Source of the DNA: Pseudoalteromonas arctica A 37-1-2
GTDB taxonomy: Bacteria; Pseudomonadota; Gammaproteobacteria; Enterobacterales; Alteromonadaceae
Length of the DNA stretch: 64,000 nucleotides
Reading direction: 5' to 3'
NCBI RefSeq assembly: GCF_000238395.3
Contig: NZ_CP011025.1
Coordinates: 3,038,001 to 3,102,000, forward strand
The notes under the pieces were generated by a model that saw only the letters and a list, made by a program, of their open reading frames with translations, was not told where the DNA came from and made no database searches. The translations under genes were made by a program, and so were the position numbers. This document shows, piece by piece, positions 10,042 to 21,497 of this stretch. How positions within the stretch are numbered: position 1 is the first letter of the stretch; every line of letters starts with the position of its first letter.

Positions 10042-10061
10042 TAAAGTAACGTATTAAAATA

Positions 10062-10099
10062 CAAAAAGGGATGAAAACAGTGTTTTCATCCCTTTTTGT
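10062..10099. terminator. Bidirectional terminator between wzi-like gene and hldE
   Basis: The 10-bp stem GGGATGAAAA/TTTTCATCCC, extended by further A-T pairs, is flanked by A and T runs on both sides. It can therefore terminate both convergent transcripts. Confidence 0.9.
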
Positions 10100-10124
10100 T
10101 TTTTTAAGCAAACTAAATCAGTAA

Positions 10125-11564
10125 TTACTGTTTAATTTTACTAATTACTTTTGATGTTGAGCATCCATCTAAAAATTCAAGCACTTCAACTTTTCCACCA
10201 TGGCGAAGTACATGCTCAGCACCTGCTATTTGCTCTACGGTATAGTCGCCACCCTTAACTAAAATATCAGGGCTTATTTGCTCAATTAATTTAGCGGGAG
10301 TATCGTTTTCATCTAGACTGCCAAACGGAATGACCCAATCAACTGATGAAAGTGCGCTAAGTACCATTGCACGCTCATCTAGTGGGTTAATAGGACGATC
10401 TGCCCCTTTCAAGCGCGTAATAGATTCATCGTTATTTAATCCAACAACGAGTCTATCGCCTCGGGCTTTAGCTTGTGCTAAATAACGCACATGCCCAGCA
10501 TGTAAAATATCAAAGCAGCCATTAGTAAATACAATGGTTTCGCCGTTTTGTTTTGCAAATTCAATGTGCTGAAGTACATTATCAAATGGTGTTTGGTAAT
10601 GCTCGCCAGTAGTATGTAAATACTGACCAAGTTTACGACTTAACTCTTCTGGCGAAACTGTAGCTGCACCAAATTTACTCACCGCAATACCTGCCGCTAA
10701 ATTAGCAATTTCGACAGCGTCTTTAGGCTCCATGCCCGCACCAAGCATAACCGCGAGTGTAGCTATAACCGTATCACCGGCTCCAGTTACATCGCTTACT
10801 TCAAGCTCTTGTGCTGCAAAATCAAACTTTTCATCTGCATTAATCAGCGACATACCTTGCTCAGAACGCGTAAGCAACATGGCTTTAATGCCATTTTTGC
10901 TAATTAAATCACGTGCACTTGCTGCTAAAGCTTCTTCTGAATCGGTTTGACCACCCGCTAACTTAAACTCATGTAAATTAGGCGTAATGTAATCAGCACC
11001 TTCATATAAATGTAAATCTGGCGATTTAGGGTCGATTAAAACCGTTTTTCCGGCGCTCTTAGCTAGGCTTACCATTTCTTTAATTAAGCTTAAAGATCCC
11101 TTGCTGTAATCAGAGAATACAATAAAGTCGTATTCATCTAGCACAAGCTCTAAGCGGTTTAATAGTAATTGACTATGTTGCTCAGTAAACGTTTCTTCTA
11201 AATCAAGACGAACGAGTTGTTGATGGCGACTAATAACGCGCATTTTAGAAATAGTAGGTAAATCACATACACTGACTAATTGTGAACTTATTTTTTCACC
11301 TTTTAGAATAGTCTCTAAAATCTGCCCGCTTTCATCTTCACCAATTAAGCCCAGTAAGCCAACTTTTGCATCTAACCGCGCTATATTTTTTGCAACGTTA
11401 GCTGCGCCGCCCGCTTTGTCTTCAAATTTACTTACTTTAACAACAGGTACTGGCGCTTCAGGCGAAATTCGACCTGTATCACCATACCAATAACGGTCTA
11501 GCATTACGTCGCCAACAACTAATATTCGTGCCGCTGATAAGTTTTTTAATAACGATAAATCCAT
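10125..11564 (-). CDS. hldE: Bifunctional heptose 7-phosphate kinase/heptose 1-phosphate adenylyltransferase
   Basis: Two-domain protein of 479 aa. Residues about 1-315 form a ribokinase-like kinase ([13 protein letters not shown] start, DVTGAGDT catalytic motif). Residues about 340-479 form a nucleotidyltransferase with [14 protein letters not shown]. It makes heptose 1,7-bisphosphate and later ADP-heptose for the LPS inner core. Length matches E. coli HldE (477 aa). Its ATG overlaps the gmhA stop (TAATG), so the pair is translationally coupled. Confidence 0.96.
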   Translation of the reverse strand: MDLSLLKNLSAARILVVGDVMLDRYWYGDTGRISPEAPVPVVKVSKFEDKAGGAANVAKNIARLDAKVGLLGLIGEDESGQILETILKGEKISSQLVSVCDLPTISKMRVISRHQQLVRLDLEETFTEQHSQLLLNRLELVLDEYDFIVFSDYSKGSLSLIKEMVSLAKSAGKTVLIDPKSPDLHLYEGADYITPNLHEFKLAGGQTDSEEALAASARDLISKNGIKAMLLTRSEQGMSLINADEKFDFAAQELEVSDVTGAGDTVIATLAVMLGAGMEPKDAVEIANLAAGIAVSKFGAATVSPEELSRKLGQYLHTTGEHYQTPFDNVLQHIEFAKQNGETIVFTNGCFDILHAGHVRYLAQAKARGDRLVVGLNNDESITRLKGADRPINPLDERAMVLSALSSVDWVIPFGSLDENDTPAKLIEQISPDILVKGGDYTVEQIAGAEHVLRHGGKVEVLEFLDGCSTSKVISKIKQ

Positions 11565-12154
11565 TACTGCTGCTCCGCAACAACCATATCCATGGCTTCA
11601 CATAACCAGTGACCTATAAACATGTGAGCTTCTTGAATACGTGCTGTTTCGTCATTTTTTATAATGATAGGTAACTTAGCAATATCTTTTACTTTACCGC
11701 CATCACGTCCAGTTAATGCCACTGTAAAAGCGCCTAGTTTATTTGCAGCTTCTAATGCTAAATTAATATTATTACTAGTACCTGATGTGGTTAAACCAAT
11801 CACTAAATCTTCTGGCTTACATAGCGCTTGAACTTGGCGTTCAAACACCGTATCAAAGTGATAATCGTTGCTGTGTGCTGTTAAAATTGATGTATCTGTA
11901 GTCAATGCCATAGAGGCAAGCGGACCACGTTCTAATTTGTAACGCACTACAAATTCTGCTGCTAAATGCTGCGCATCGGCTGCACTACCGCCGTTACCAA
12001 ACCAAACAATCTTGCCACCAGCTTGTAATGCACTGTGGCATGCTTCTAACAGTTGCATAGATTCTTGATGATAAGCTTCCATCGTTTCAAATAATGCTTG
12101 ATGACGGTTTAATGTTTCAACGTAGCTAGTTGCCACTGAATCGATAATTGACAT
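11564..12154 (-). CDS. gmhA: Sedoheptulose 7-phosphate isomerase (SIS domain)
   Basis: SIS-domain protein of 196 aa with the phosphosugar-binding [15 protein letters not shown] segment and LTTSGTSNN. It fits GmhA, which catalyses the first step of ADP-heptose synthesis, and is directly followed by hldE. DiaA, a DnaA-binding SIS paralogue, is the main alternative; the gmhA-hldE operon context favours GmhA. AGAGGAA precedes the ATG at a suitable distance. Confidence 0.88.
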   Translation of the reverse strand: MSIIDSVATSYVETLNRHQALFETMEAYHQESMQLLEACHSALQAGGKIVWFGNGGSAADAQHLAAEFVVRYKLERGPLASMALTTDTSILTAHSNDYHFDTVFERQVQALCKPEDLVIGLTTSGTSNNINLALEAANKLGAFTVALTGRDGGKVKDIAKLPIIIKNDETARIQEAHMFIGHWLCEAMDMVVAEQQ

Positions 12155-12336
12155 GAAAAATTCCTCTAGGAACTGAAATAGCAGGGAAAAATTAAATCCA
12201 TTATTCCATAATTTTATTTAATTGTGTGCATTTTATCGGATTATAACTGAACCCTGACCATATTTTATTGCGAGTATGTTTAGAAAACGGCTATTTCACG
12301 GTAAACTAACGCCACTTCCCTTAAAGAAAGATCAGT

Positions 12337-13650
12337 ATGGCACGCATTTTTTACTCTCTAGCATTAATTTTTATTAGCCCACTGATTGTATTTTATCTCT
12401 ATATTTTACGAGGTAAAAAAAACCAAGGCTATCGTACACACTTTAAAGAGCGCTTTGGGTTTGTCAGTAAGTCTTTATTTACGGTTAAAACCAAACCTTT
12501 AGTTTTTCATTGTGCTTCTGTTGGTGAGGTACTAGCCGCAACGCCACTTATTAAAGCTCTTCAAAAAGCGCATCCAAATTTAAATATACTTATAACCTGT
12601 AATACTCCAACAGGCAGAGAGCAAATACTTAACCAGTTTAAAAATACTGTGGCGTGTAGCTACTTACCAATCGATTTTCCGTTTGCGACAGCCCGATTTT
12701 TAAAGCGTATAAAGCCACAAGCATTATGTATTTTAGAAACAGAGCTATGGCCAAATTTAATGGCGATAAGTCACAAAAAAAATATACCGGTACTTGTTAT
12801 CAATGCAAGACTCTCTGAAAAGTCGCAGCAAGGCTATCAAAAGGTCGCTAAATTAACACATATTATTATGCGCTCAATTACAGTACTTGCGAGTCATAAC
12901 AAGGCAGATGCGGAGCGTTTTATAGAGCTTGGTCTCGAAACTTCAAAAAGCCATGTAACAGGCTCTATAAAATTTGATATAACACCAAGTGACGAGCAAT
13001 TAGCTGAAGTACTCAACCTTAAACAGCTTTACAGTATTAATAAAAATAGTAGTAATGAACACATCAATGACGAACGCTTTGTATGGGCAGCAGGCTCAAC
13101 ACATCCTGTAGAACATGAATTAGTATTGGCAGCTCACCAACAGTTACTAAAAAAGCAACCTAATGCATTACTTATAATTGCCCCGCGCCATCCAGAGCAA
13201 TTTGATAAAGTAGCTGAGCTTTTAACACAAAGCCCACTTAGTTTTAGCCGTCGTAGCCAAAATAACTACAACAATGAACAAGTACTCCTTGCTGATACGC
13301 TTGGTGAATTACAGTGTTTATATGGCGCTGCAAATGTTAGCTTTATTGGTGGCAGCTTAATTCGCAGAGGTGGGCATAACCCACTGGAATCAGCAGCGTT
13401 TTCGGTAGGTGTAATAACAGGTCCACACACATACAATTTTGATCATGTTTATCCCGAGCTAATAAAGCTTAAAGGCGCTGTAGTGGTTGATAGCAACAAC
13501 GAACTAGCAAAGCAGCTCATAACGTTTAGCCAAAACACAAAAGCGTGCCAAACCTTAGGTATTAAAGCTGCGCAATGCGTAGCTAAAAACCAAGGTGCAA
13601 TACAAAAAACACTTACCATTATTAATCAATATTTAGAGCCAAAACCGTGA
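12337..13650 (+). CDS. waaA: 3-deoxy-D-manno-octulosonic acid transferase
   Basis: GT30 enzyme of 437 aa. A membrane anchor spans residues about 1-25; then come FHCASVGEVLAATPL, ILETELWPN, PRHPEQF and GGSLIRRGGHNPLE. All are hallmarks of WaaA (KdtA), which adds Kdo from CMP-Kdo to lipid IVA. With kdkA nearby this suggests a mono-Kdo, phosphorylated inner core of the Vibrio or Haemophilus type. Its TGA overlaps the GTG start of the next gene. Confidence 0.95.
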   Translation: MARIFYSLALIFISPLIVFYLYILRGKKNQGYRTHFKERFGFVSKSLFTVKTKPLVFHCASVGEVLAATPLIKALQKAHPNLNILITCNTPTGREQILNQFKNTVACSYLPIDFPFATARFLKRIKPQALCILETELWPNLMAISHKKNIPVLVINARLSEKSQQGYQKVAKLTHIIMRSITVLASHNKADAERFIELGLETSKSHVTGSIKFDITPSDEQLAEVLNLKQLYSINKNSSNEHINDERFVWAAGSTHPVEHELVLAAHQQLLKKQPNALLIIAPRHPEQFDKVAELLTQSPLSFSRRSQNNYNNEQVLLADTLGELQCLYGAANVSFIGGSLIRRGGHNPLESAAFSVGVITGPHTYNFDHVYPELIKLKGAVVVDSNNELAKQLITFSQNTKACQTLGIKAAQCVAKNQGAIQKTLTIINQYLEPKP

Positions 13651-14195
13651 CCAACATAGCTATAAGCCAAACCCGCGAATGGGTGTCATCTGTTATTGTT
13701 AAATATAACTTTTGCCCGTTTGCACGCAAAGAAGTAGAAAATAACTGTATTCATTACATCGTAAGTCCAGCAGCAAGTATGGATGATGCTGTAATGGATA
13801 TGCTTGAGCAATGTGTTGAGCTTGACCGTGAACCAAAGCGCGAAACAACCCTTATCATGTTTGACAACGGCTTTAGTGACTTTGAAGACTTTTTAGACTT
13901 GGTCGATTTAGCTAATGCACTTTTAGTCGCGCAAGGCTTTGAAGGGAAGTATCAAATTGCTAATTTTCATCCTGACTACGTATTTGCCGACAGTGATGAA
14001 ACTGATGCTGCAAACTACACAAATAGAGCGCCTTTTCCTACTCTGCATTTAATTCGCGAAGCAAGCATGAGCGAAGCACTTGATAGTTATAACGAGCCTG
14101 AATCTATTCCTGAGCATAATATAAACCTAGCAAGACGTAAGGGGATTGATTTTTGGCAGCAGTTGCTTGAAGGCTGTAAAAAACCGAGCGCTTAA
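13647..14195 (+). CDS. DUF1415 family protein
   Basis: Soluble protein of 182 aa matching the DUF1415 family, with the N-terminal YNFCPFA motif and a later NFHPDYVF. No function is established to my knowledge. The start is GTG at 13647, inside the waaA stop (GTGA), indicating coupling. The paired Cys-Pro-Phe and His residues could be a metal or catalytic site, but that is a guess. Confidence 0.82.
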   Translation: MTNIAISQTREWVSSVIVKYNFCPFARKEVENNCIHYIVSPAASMDDAVMDMLEQCVELDREPKRETTLIMFDNGFSDFEDFLDLVDLANALLVAQGFEGKYQIANFHPDYVFADSDETDAANYTNRAPFPTLHLIREASMSEALDSYNEPESIPEHNINLARRKGIDFWQQLLEGCKKPSA

Positions 14196-14208
14196 ATGCT
14201 CGGTTTTA
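14181..14208 (+). terminator. Terminator overlapping the end of the DUF1415 gene
   Basis: AAACCGAGC pairs with GCTCGGTTT around an 8-nt loop, followed by a short T-rich tract. The stop codon lies in the loop. Probably ends the waaA transcript and, being symmetric, may also serve the opposite ydbL transcript. Confidence 0.8.
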
Positions 14209-14264
14209 TTTTGGTTTGTAAAAAACTTTGTACAAAACTTTTGCAAAACAAGTAATACTTAAGC

Positions 14265-14594
14265 TTATTTTTTAACCCAGTTGCCATTTACTTCGACGTA
14301 ATGACCACTTTGGGTTTTTTCAATTGTTTTAGCAGCAGCAAGTGCTTCTACTTGTGAAAGTGACAAGTTATTCTTTTTAGCGAGCTTTAAGTACTGCGCT
14401 TTACGCTTTGCATTTATGTCATCAACAACGGCTTTTGCCTCTGCGTTTTGTACAACAAGTCCTAAATAACCAGAGCTATCTTCACCTACTAAACCTTGGT
14501 TTTTAGCGTCATCAAGACTAATAGCCCACGCAGAGAACGACATACATACTGCACTAACTAACGTAATAATATTTAATTTTTTCTTCGTATTCAT
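14265..14594 (-). CDS. ydbL: YdbL family periplasmic protein (DUF1318)
   Basis: Protein of 109 aa with a Sec signal peptide (about 1-24, cleavage after AWA). The mature part is DUF1318-like, with the segment AKNQGLVGEDSSGYLG and a C-terminal GNWVKK. In E. coli, YdbL acts with YdbH and YnbE in an inter-membrane bridge important for outer-membrane lipid balance, and is thought to help YnbE assembly. Third gene of the ydbH-ynbE-ydbL unit. Confidence 0.9.
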   Translation of the reverse strand: MNTKKKLNIITLVSAVCMSFSAWAISLDDAKNQGLVGEDSSGYLGLVVQNAEAKAVVDDINAKRKAQYLKLAKKNNLSLSQVEALAAAKTIEKTQSGHYVEVNGNWVKK

Positions 14595-14605
14595 GTTTTA
14601 GCTCC

Positions 14606-14803
14606 TTAAAATAACTCACTGTCGTCACTAAACAAACTGTCGAGTTCTTTATCTACTTTTACGCGAATTTCGTGATCGACCTTCACATTTAAATTAATAG
14701 TAATAGGCTCTTTAGCAGACACCTCAACACGGTGTGTACAGGCACTTAGTGCACTAATAGCACCTAGCGCGAGCAGTACTTTTATCAATAACGACTGTCT
14801 CAT
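14606..14803 (-). CDS. ynbE: YnbE-type outer-membrane lipoprotein
   Basis: Small lipoprotein of 65 aa. A hydrophobic signal ends in the lipobox LSAC, with lipidation at Cys22. The short mature region has alternating hydrophobic and charged residues (EPITINLNVKVDHEIRVKV), consistent with the reported beta-strand multimer of E. coli YnbE that docks onto YdbH. It starts 2 bp after the ydbH stop. Confidence 0.9.
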   Translation of the reverse strand: MRQSLLIKVLLALGAISALSACTHRVEVSAKEPITINLNVKVDHEIRVKVDKELDSLFSDDSELF

Positions 14804-14805
14804 TA

Positions 14806-17274
14806 TTAGTTTCCTTTTTGTGAGTATTGTTGCTCAACTTTTTGTGTAATTTCGTCACTTAAACGCAGTGCGCGTAAAAGTGTAAATACGTTTTCTTCGT
14901 GGTTATAATTAAAGTTAACTTGCTGCTGCTCTTGTTTATTATAGCCTTGTAAATTAACCCCAAGCTTTAACCAGCCATCGTTTTTTAATGCCACACTGCT
15001 ATTAAGTTTTTGAATATCTAAATTAGTTAATAGCCCTAATACAGGTTGCAACTCTTGCTGTTGCTGCATTACTGAATCAAACGCGGCATTATTGGTGATT
15101 TTTAAATTACCTGTTCCTTGGCTAAATAAACTACCGTCAATTATTTCAATTTTTCCACTATCAAAATGGACAGGTAAAGACCCCGCCAAGCGTCCCGTTA
15201 ATACAATGCCCGACTTATCGTCGAGTGTAACGAGTTTACTTGCATCAATATTTTCAAACTTAACATTGGCAACTTGGTTTGGCTTCCCTATTGTGTAGGT
15301 ATCTAACGAAAATTCGCCACCAAACACACTTCCTTTTACATCATTTATAAGCGCGGTATTACTACTCACTTGCCATTGCCCTTTAATCGCTTTAACTACG
15401 GCACCCGCTCTAAACTCATTTAAATTAAAGGTAGTTGGTTTTACATTAAGCTTACCTGAATTATATTCCCCGCTAAATACACTGTTTAAATCACTCGCAA
15501 GGTAATCGTTATACAGTGCACTTGTATGACTAATCCCCATATTGAACAGTGCATTTTGTAAGTTTATATCGCCACTAATATAGCCATTAAATTCGCCCTC
15601 TGTTAGTTGTGCAAGTGGCTCAAATTGCCTAATAAGCGCATTTAACAGCAGCGTACTTTGTTCAGGAATAATGACTTCAAACGGATGAGCTTGCGACGAC
15701 ATATGATGATTTACAACTAACTCAACATCGTTTATAAATGCGTGATGCGTGGCTTTTAGTGCACGGCTTTGCAAGCCCGTAGACTCTACTTTTATATTAT
15801 TAAGTTTTATGTCGGGGCTATTAACAGTCTTTATATTTGTTTTTGCTGTTAGATCAGCAAATAACTCACCTACGCCTAAATTAGCATTTGCTGTTAATGT
15901 GTTACTTATACCCGAGACTGTAAACTCTTTATATTCTGCGCTTTTTAATTGCTGCGTTAACGCTACCTCTGCGTTTAACTGTTTATCCATTTTTGCAGTT
16001 AAATCACCTTGATATTGCACTGCACTTATATCAAACGCATCTACACTATTAAGTGTTAATTTAGCATTTATAAGCCCAATTGGTTTTAAGTCTATAAACT
16101 CACTTATATTAAAGTGACCACTAAGGCTAAGCCCATTCGCTGTTGCAGGGACAAACTCAGGCAAACTTTCAAGCATAACGGCGTAATCGCCTACAATTGC
16201 AGCGCCAGATAACTGAGCATTAACGTTAATATTATTTATATCGGGTGTATTTATTTGAGCTGATAAATTTGTCTGTAAGTCTTCAAGCGGAGATGTAATA
16301 TTTAGTGTTGTATCTGTTATTAAAAAATCAAATAGCTTATCGCCCACGCTTACCAAATTAATTACAGGTGCACTGAGCTCACTACCCTCTAAGCGAATTG
16401 ATTGAGGGAATTTAAGTTGCCAATTTAAAGGAACTTGTTTGCTAACAAAGCCTGCGTATTCACTTGGTGGAATTAACCCAGCACAGCTTGGTGTTAGATT
16501 AATTTTGTTATTAAGCAAATCGGTATTAAACATTAGCACTTGGCTATTTAAATTAAAACGCGTCGTCAATTTACCAGTGGTTAATACGTTAACCTGGCAC
16601 TGCTGATTTGCATGAGAAAACTCATACGTGTAAGCAAACTGGGAGCTAATATCGCCATTTAACTCAACCTCTATACCGTCAAAGCTAAATGCTTGCTGAG
16701 TATTAAAGTTAGCATCTGCAATTAATGTATTTTTAGTGTTTATAACCTGCTTTAAAAGTGTGTCATTAATTAAAAACTGACCACTTATTTTATTAGCAGT
16801 CAAAATTGCGCTCGCGTTTATATCACCCGTGACATTAAATTGATTTAGTGTGGGTTCTAATATACTTATTTTAAGTGGCTTATTGAGCTCGTCACTTTTT
16901 ACTACAAGCTGTTTAATGCTGATTAATGGGCGATTTAAGGGAAGCGCTAAATCGAGATTTTTAGCACCTTGATTAGCATTATCACTTTTAGGGAGTGAAT
17001 TAACTGTTAGCACTGCATTTTCAATATCTACACGCTTTGTATTTGCAGTAATACCAGTAAGTTGTAATTGTTGATTTTGATAATTTAAACACACTCTATC
17101 AGCATGAATATTTAGTTCAGACGTAATTGAAAAATCGAGACAACTTAACGTAATGCCTGCTTTTTTAAGCTCAGGCGCTATAACCCACTGTAATAAAGGT
17201 AAACGAAATACATAACCAAGCAGCAAGGTACTTAGTAATACAGCTCCAACAATTAAACCAATTCGCTTAAACAT
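14806..17274 (-). CDS. ydbH: YdbH family AsmA-like inter-membrane protein
   Basis: Large protein of 822 aa with one N-terminal transmembrane helix (about 7-24) and a long repetitive periplasmic region rich in beta-strand patterns, matching the YdbH/dicarboxylate-transport-like AsmA group. E. coli YdbH is redundant with TamB and YhdP in moving phospholipids to the outer membrane. The following lipoprotein and YdbL genes complete the known trio, so the three should form one complex spanning the periplasm. Confidence 0.87.
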   Translation of the reverse strand: MFKRIGLIVGAVLLSTLLLGYVFRLPLLQWVIAPELKKAGITLSCLDFSITSELNIHADRVCLNYQNQQLQLTGITANTKRVDIENAVLTVNSLPKSDNANQGAKNLDLALPLNRPLISIKQLVVKSDELNKPLKISILEPTLNQFNVTGDINASAILTANKISGQFLINDTLLKQVINTKNTLIADANFNTQQAFSFDGIEVELNGDISSQFAYTYEFSHANQQCQVNVLTTGKLTTRFNLNSQVLMFNTDLLNNKINLTPSCAGLIPPSEYAGFVSKQVPLNWQLKFPQSIRLEGSELSAPVINLVSVGDKLFDFLITDTTLNITSPLEDLQTNLSAQINTPDINNINVNAQLSGAAIVGDYAVMLESLPEFVPATANGLSLSGHFNISEFIDLKPIGLINAKLTLNSVDAFDISAVQYQGDLTAKMDKQLNAEVALTQQLKSAEYKEFTVSGISNTLTANANLGVGELFADLTAKTNIKTVNSPDIKLNNIKVESTGLQSRALKATHHAFINDVELVVNHHMSSQAHPFEVIIPEQSTLLLNALIRQFEPLAQLTEGEFNGYISGDINLQNALFNMGISHTSALYNDYLASDLNSVFSGEYNSGKLNVKPTTFNLNEFRAGAVVKAIKGQWQVSSNTALINDVKGSVFGGEFSLDTYTIGKPNQVANVKFENIDASKLVTLDDKSGIVLTGRLAGSLPVHFDSGKIEIIDGSLFSQGTGNLKITNNAAFDSVMQQQQELQPVLGLLTNLDIQKLNSSVALKNDGWLKLGVNLQGYNKQEQQQVNFNYNHEENVFTLLRALRLSDEITQKVEQQYSQKGN

Positions 17275-17319
17275 ACTATCCTTAAATGCTTTGTGCTTTT
17301 AGCTAAAACTATACTAATC

Positions 17320-17348
17320 AAAAAAGGCTGCACAATGCAGCCTTTTTT
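17320..17348. terminator. Bidirectional terminator downstream of purL
   Basis: GGCTGCA/TGCAGCC stem with a minimal loop and flanking runs of six A and six T. It lies between the purL stop and the ydbH start and should end purL transcription on the minus strand. Confidence 0.88.
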
Positions 17349-17395
17349 ATTTTACAGTAAGATTATGAATCTAACTTGTATAAACGCAAATGTAA

Positions 17396-20300
17396 TTAAC
17401 CTACGTTTTTACGTGCGTTACGGAACATACGCATCCACGGGCTATCCTCGACCCACTCATCAGGATGCCAAGAGTTGGCAACGCTTCTGAATACACGTTC
17501 TGGATGCGGCATCATTACAGTGGCGCGACCATCAGTTGACGTAATACCTGTAATACCTTCTGGAGAACCATTAGGGTTAGCTGGGTACTGCGTTGTAGGG
17601 TTACCGTAGTTATCTACAAACTTAACCGCTACAGTGCCGCTATTAAGCGCCGCTTTAGTGGCTGCATCGTTTGCAAACTCAGCATGACCTTCACCATGAG
17701 AAACCGCTATAGGCATACGCGATCCAGCCATTCCGTTAAAGAACACAGACGGATTCTCTTGTATTTCAACTAAACTAAAGCGTGCTTCAAAACGCTCTGA
17801 TTTATTAGTTACAAAGCGCGGCCAATGTTCAGTACCAGGGATCAACTCTTTTAACGTTGATAACATTTGGCAACCGTTACATACACCTAAGCTAAAGGTA
17901 TCTTCACGGTGGAAGAAGTTTTGGAACTGATCGCGTGCCATGTCGTTAAACAAAATAGACTTAGCCCAACCTTCACCCGCACCAAGTACGTCACCGTATG
18001 AGAAACCACCACAAGCCACTAAACCTTTAAATTGCTCTAGTGTTAAACGACCTTCTAAAATATCGCTCATGTGTACATCAACGGCTGCAAAACCTGCGCG
18101 ATTAAACGCTGCCGCCATTTCTAAATGAGAGTTAACACCCTGCTCACGTAAAATAGCCATTTGCGGTTTAGCGCCGGTTGCAATGTATGGTGCAGCTATA
18201 TCTTCGTTTAAATCAAAGTTTAGTTTTACGTTTAAGCCTGGATCTTTTGCATCAAATTTAGCATCAAACTCCTGCTTAGCACACTCAGGGTTATCACGGC
18301 GTGCTTGCATTTGATACGTTGTTTCAGCCCAAATAGTACGAAGCTCAGTACGCGTATGATTAAGTACCGTATTTTCGCCACGGTTAAATATAATTGTATC
18401 GTCACTGTTAAGCGTGCCAATGTTGTGGCTAATTGCTGCTATACCATGTTGTTCAAACACCGCATTTACTGCATCTAAATCAGCATTTGCAACTTGAATT
18501 ACCGCACCTAGCTCTTCGTTATAAAGCGCTTCAATGTCAGAGCCTGTTAAACCAGCTAAATCAACCGTTACACCGGTATGACCTGTAAACGCCATTTCAG
18601 CAACCGTGGTAAATAAACCACCGTCTGAGCGGTCATGATAAGCAAGTAACTTACTATCAGCCACAAGCGCTTGCATTGCGTTATAAAAGCCTTTTAATAA
18701 CTCTGGGTTATCAACATCAGGTGTTACATCACCCAATTGCTTATAAACTTGTGCAAGGCTTGATGCGCCCATGCGGTTTTTACCCGCACCTAAATCAACT
18801 AATATAAGCGATGTATCGCCTTTATCTGTGCGCAGTTGTGGCGTTACTGTTTTGCGTACGTCGTCAACACGACCAAATGCAGTTATAACCAGTGAAAGCG
18901 GCGATGTTACTGATTTCTCTTGTGAGTCACCTTCATCTTTCCATGTCGTTTTCATCGACATAGAATCTTTACCCACTGGAATAGTTAAACCAAGCGCAGG
19001 GCAAAGCTCTTCGCCTACGGCTTTAACAGCTTCATATAAACCAGCATCTTCACCTGGGTGACCCGCTGCTGCCATCCAGTTTGCCGATAACTTAATGTTT
19101 TCAAGGCTACCGATGTTTGCACAGGCAATATTAGTTAACGACTCAGCTACAGCTAAACGAGCAGATGCACCGTAATTAAGTAATGCTGCAGGAGTACGCT
19201 CACCGAGTGACATAGCTTCACCGTGGTAAGTATCATACGTTGCCGCAGTTACTGCACAGTTAGCAACAGGCACTTGCCAAGGACCGACCATTTGATCGCG
19301 CGCTACTAAACCCGTAACTGAGCGATCGCCGATTGTTATTAGGAATGTTTTTTCTGCAATGGCAGGTAAACGCATTAAGCGCTGCGCTGCATCTGCTGCA
19401 TTTATTAATGTAGTATCAAGCGCTTTACCAACAACTTGCTTTGACGTTACATCGCGGTGCATTTTAGGTGCTTTACCTAATAATACGTCCAGCGGTAAAT
19501 CAACAGGGTTATTTTCAAAGTGGCTGTCTGACACTGTTAAGTGAGGTTCAGCGGTTGCTTCACCAATAACAGCGTACTGGGCACGTTCACGCTTACAAAT
19601 TGCTTCAAAGCGGTCAAAGTCCTCTACGCCAACAGCGAGTACATAACGCTCTTGTGATTCATTACACCAAATTTCGTGTGGTGCCATGCCTGGCTCATCG
19701 TTAGGAATGCTACGTAATTGGAACTTACCACCACGTCCGCCATCATTAACAAGCTCAGGGAACGCATTTGATAAACCGCCAGCACCTACATCGTGGATGA
19801 ATGCAATTGGGTTTTCGTCACCTAGCTGCCAGCATTTATCGATAACTTCTTGGCAACGACGTTCCATTTCTGGGTTTTCGCGTTGTACTGAAGCAAAATC
19901 TAAATCTTCGTTTGATTGACCTGAAGCCATGCTTGATGCAGCACCACCGCCTAAACCAATGTTCATTGCAGGTCCACCTAGCGCAATTAATTTAGCGCCA
20001 ACAGGAATATCGCCTTTTTGAACATGATCAGAGCGAATATTACCTAAACCACCGGCAAGCATAATTGGTTTATGGTAACCACGTACTTCTTCGCCATTAT
20101 GGCTTGTTACTTTTTCTTCGTAAGTACGGAAGTAGCCTAATAAGTTAGGACGACCAAACTCATTATTAAATGCAGCGCCACCTAGTGGTCCCTCTGTCAT
20201 TATATCAAGCGCGTTAACAATACGACTCGGCTTACCAAAATCGCTTTCCCATGGTTGCTCGTAACCTGGAATACGTAAGTTTGATACAGTAAAGCCAACT

Positions 20301-21298
20301 AAACCTGCTTTTGGCTTAGAGCCACGACCAGTTGCGCCTTCATCGCGAATCTCACCACCAGAGCCTGTAGCCGCACCTGAGAATGGGGCAATAGCTGTTG
20401 GGTGGTTATGCGTTTCAACTTTCATTAGTATTTCAATGTCTTCTTGATGATACGCATATTCACCTTGCGCATTTGGGAAGAAGCGACCCGCTTTTGAGCC
20501 TTTCATTACTGCCGCGTTATCTTTATACGCCGACAATACATTTTCAGGATTTAACTCAAACGTATTTTTAATCATTTTAAACAGCGATTTTGGCTGCTCT
20601 TTTCCATCGATTGTCCAGTCAGCATTAAATATTTTATGGCGACAATGCTCTGAGTTTGCTTGTGCAAACATAAACAATTCGATGTCGTTAGGGTTACGTC
20701 CTAACTTTATAAAGTTTTCTACCAAGTAATCTATTTCGTCATCAGCAAGGGCAAAACCTTGCTCAACATTGGCTATTGCTAATGCTTCGCGTCCGCCACC
20801 TAAAATATCAACAGACGACATTTGGCGCGGTGCATCACTGCGAAACAGTTGTGCAGCATCTTCAAGCTCACTATGCGTGGCTTCGGTCATACGGTCGTGT
20901 AATAACGCAATTACTTGTGCAAGTTGTTCTGCGTTTAAGTCACCTTCAACATAATAAGCAATACCGCGTTCAACACGGTGAACCTGTTTTAAACCACAGT
21001 TATGGGCAATATCGGTTGCTTTAGATGCCCAAGGTGAAATGGTACCTGGGCGAGGTGTAACAAGTACAAGTTTGCCAGCTGGGGTATGCTCAGCAATAGT
21101 TGGACCGTAAGTTAATAGTTTTTCAAGCTTGGTTTGCTCGGAGCTACTCAACGGCGATGTTAAATCGGCAAAGTGAGCATACTCGGCGTATACGTTAGTG
21201 ACTGGAAGTTGCGATTGTTGGCAACGCGCTAAAATTTTATTAACTCTGAACTCTGACAGTGCTGGTGCACCACGAAGGATCAACATAGGTAATTTCAT
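17396..21298 (-). CDS. purL: Phosphoribosylformylglycinamidine synthase
   Basis: Large fused PurL of 1300 aa for the fourth step of purine synthesis (FGAR to FGAM using glutamine and ATP). Visible: the N-terminal PurS-like domain, two AIRS-like halves ([27 protein letters not shown] and [12 protein letters not shown]), and a C-terminal class I glutamine amidotransferase with GVCNGCQM (nucleophile Cys) and HGEGHAEF. Length equals the gammaproteobacterial form. Two near ATG codons (21298 and 21286) are possible starts; neither has a clear ribosome site. It diverges from mltF, a conserved arrangement. Confidence 0.97.
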   Translation of the reverse strand: MKLPMLILRGAPALSEFRVNKILARCQQSQLPVTNVYAEYAHFADLTSPLSSSEQTKLEKLLTYGPTIAEHTPAGKLVLVTPRPGTISPWASKATDIAHNCGLKQVHRVERGIAYYVEGDLNAEQLAQVIALLHDRMTEATHSELEDAAQLFRSDAPRQMSSVDILGGGREALAIANVEQGFALADDEIDYLVENFIKLGRNPNDIELFMFAQANSEHCRHKIFNADWTIDGKEQPKSLFKMIKNTFELNPENVLSAYKDNAAVMKGSKAGRFFPNAQGEYAYHQEDIEILMKVETHNHPTAIAPFSGAATGSGGEIRDEGATGRGSKPKAGLVGFTVSNLRIPGYEQPWESDFGKPSRIVNALDIMTEGPLGGAAFNNEFGRPNLLGYFRTYEEKVTSHNGEEVRGYHKPIMLAGGLGNIRSDHVQKGDIPVGAKLIALGGPAMNIGLGGGAASSMASGQSNEDLDFASVQRENPEMERRCQEVIDKCWQLGDENPIAFIHDVGAGGLSNAFPELVNDGGRGGKFQLRSIPNDEPGMAPHEIWCNESQERYVLAVGVEDFDRFEAICKRERAQYAVIGEATAEPHLTVSDSHFENNPVDLPLDVLLGKAPKMHRDVTSKQVVGKALDTTLINAADAAQRLMRLPAIAEKTFLITIGDRSVTGLVARDQMVGPWQVPVANCAVTAATYDTYHGEAMSLGERTPAALLNYGASARLAVAESLTNIACANIGSLENIKLSANWMAAAGHPGEDAGLYEAVKAVGEELCPALGLTIPVGKDSMSMKTTWKDEGDSQEKSVTSPLSLVITAFGRVDDVRKTVTPQLRTDKGDTSLILVDLGAGKNRMGASSLAQVYKQLGDVTPDVDNPELLKGFYNAMQALVADSKLLAYHDRSDGGLFTTVAEMAFTGHTGVTVDLAGLTGSDIEALYNEELGAVIQVANADLDAVNAVFEQHGIAAISHNIGTLNSDDTIIFNRGENTVLNHTRTELRTIWAETTYQMQARRDNPECAKQEFDAKFDAKDPGLNVKLNFDLNEDIAAPYIATGAKPQMAILREQGVNSHLEMAAAFNRAGFAAVDVHMSDILEGRLTLEQFKGLVACGGFSYGDVLGAGEGWAKSILFNDMARDQFQNFFHREDTFSLGVCNGCQMLSTLKELIPGTEHWPRFVTNKSERFEARFSLVEIQENPSVFFNGMAGSRMPIAVSHGEGHAEFANDAATKAALNSGTVAVKFVDNYGNPTTQYPANPNGSPEGITGITSTDGRATVMMPHPERVFRSVANSWHPDEWVEDSPWMRMFRNARKNVG

Positions 21299-21497
21299 CC
21301 GGGGTTAGGGATTGAACGATATTTTAGGCACGCATTATAGTCCAATTAGCATTCAGATTTAACTCAAAATTACGCTTTTCATAAAATTAACTTTTTAGCT
21401 TTATTTATAGCCTCTTTTGGTTAATAAAATAAAAGGTAAAGTGACGCGATGGCTTAGTTTTGCTATAACGGTGACTGGCGAGCTTAAGGGGCACTCA

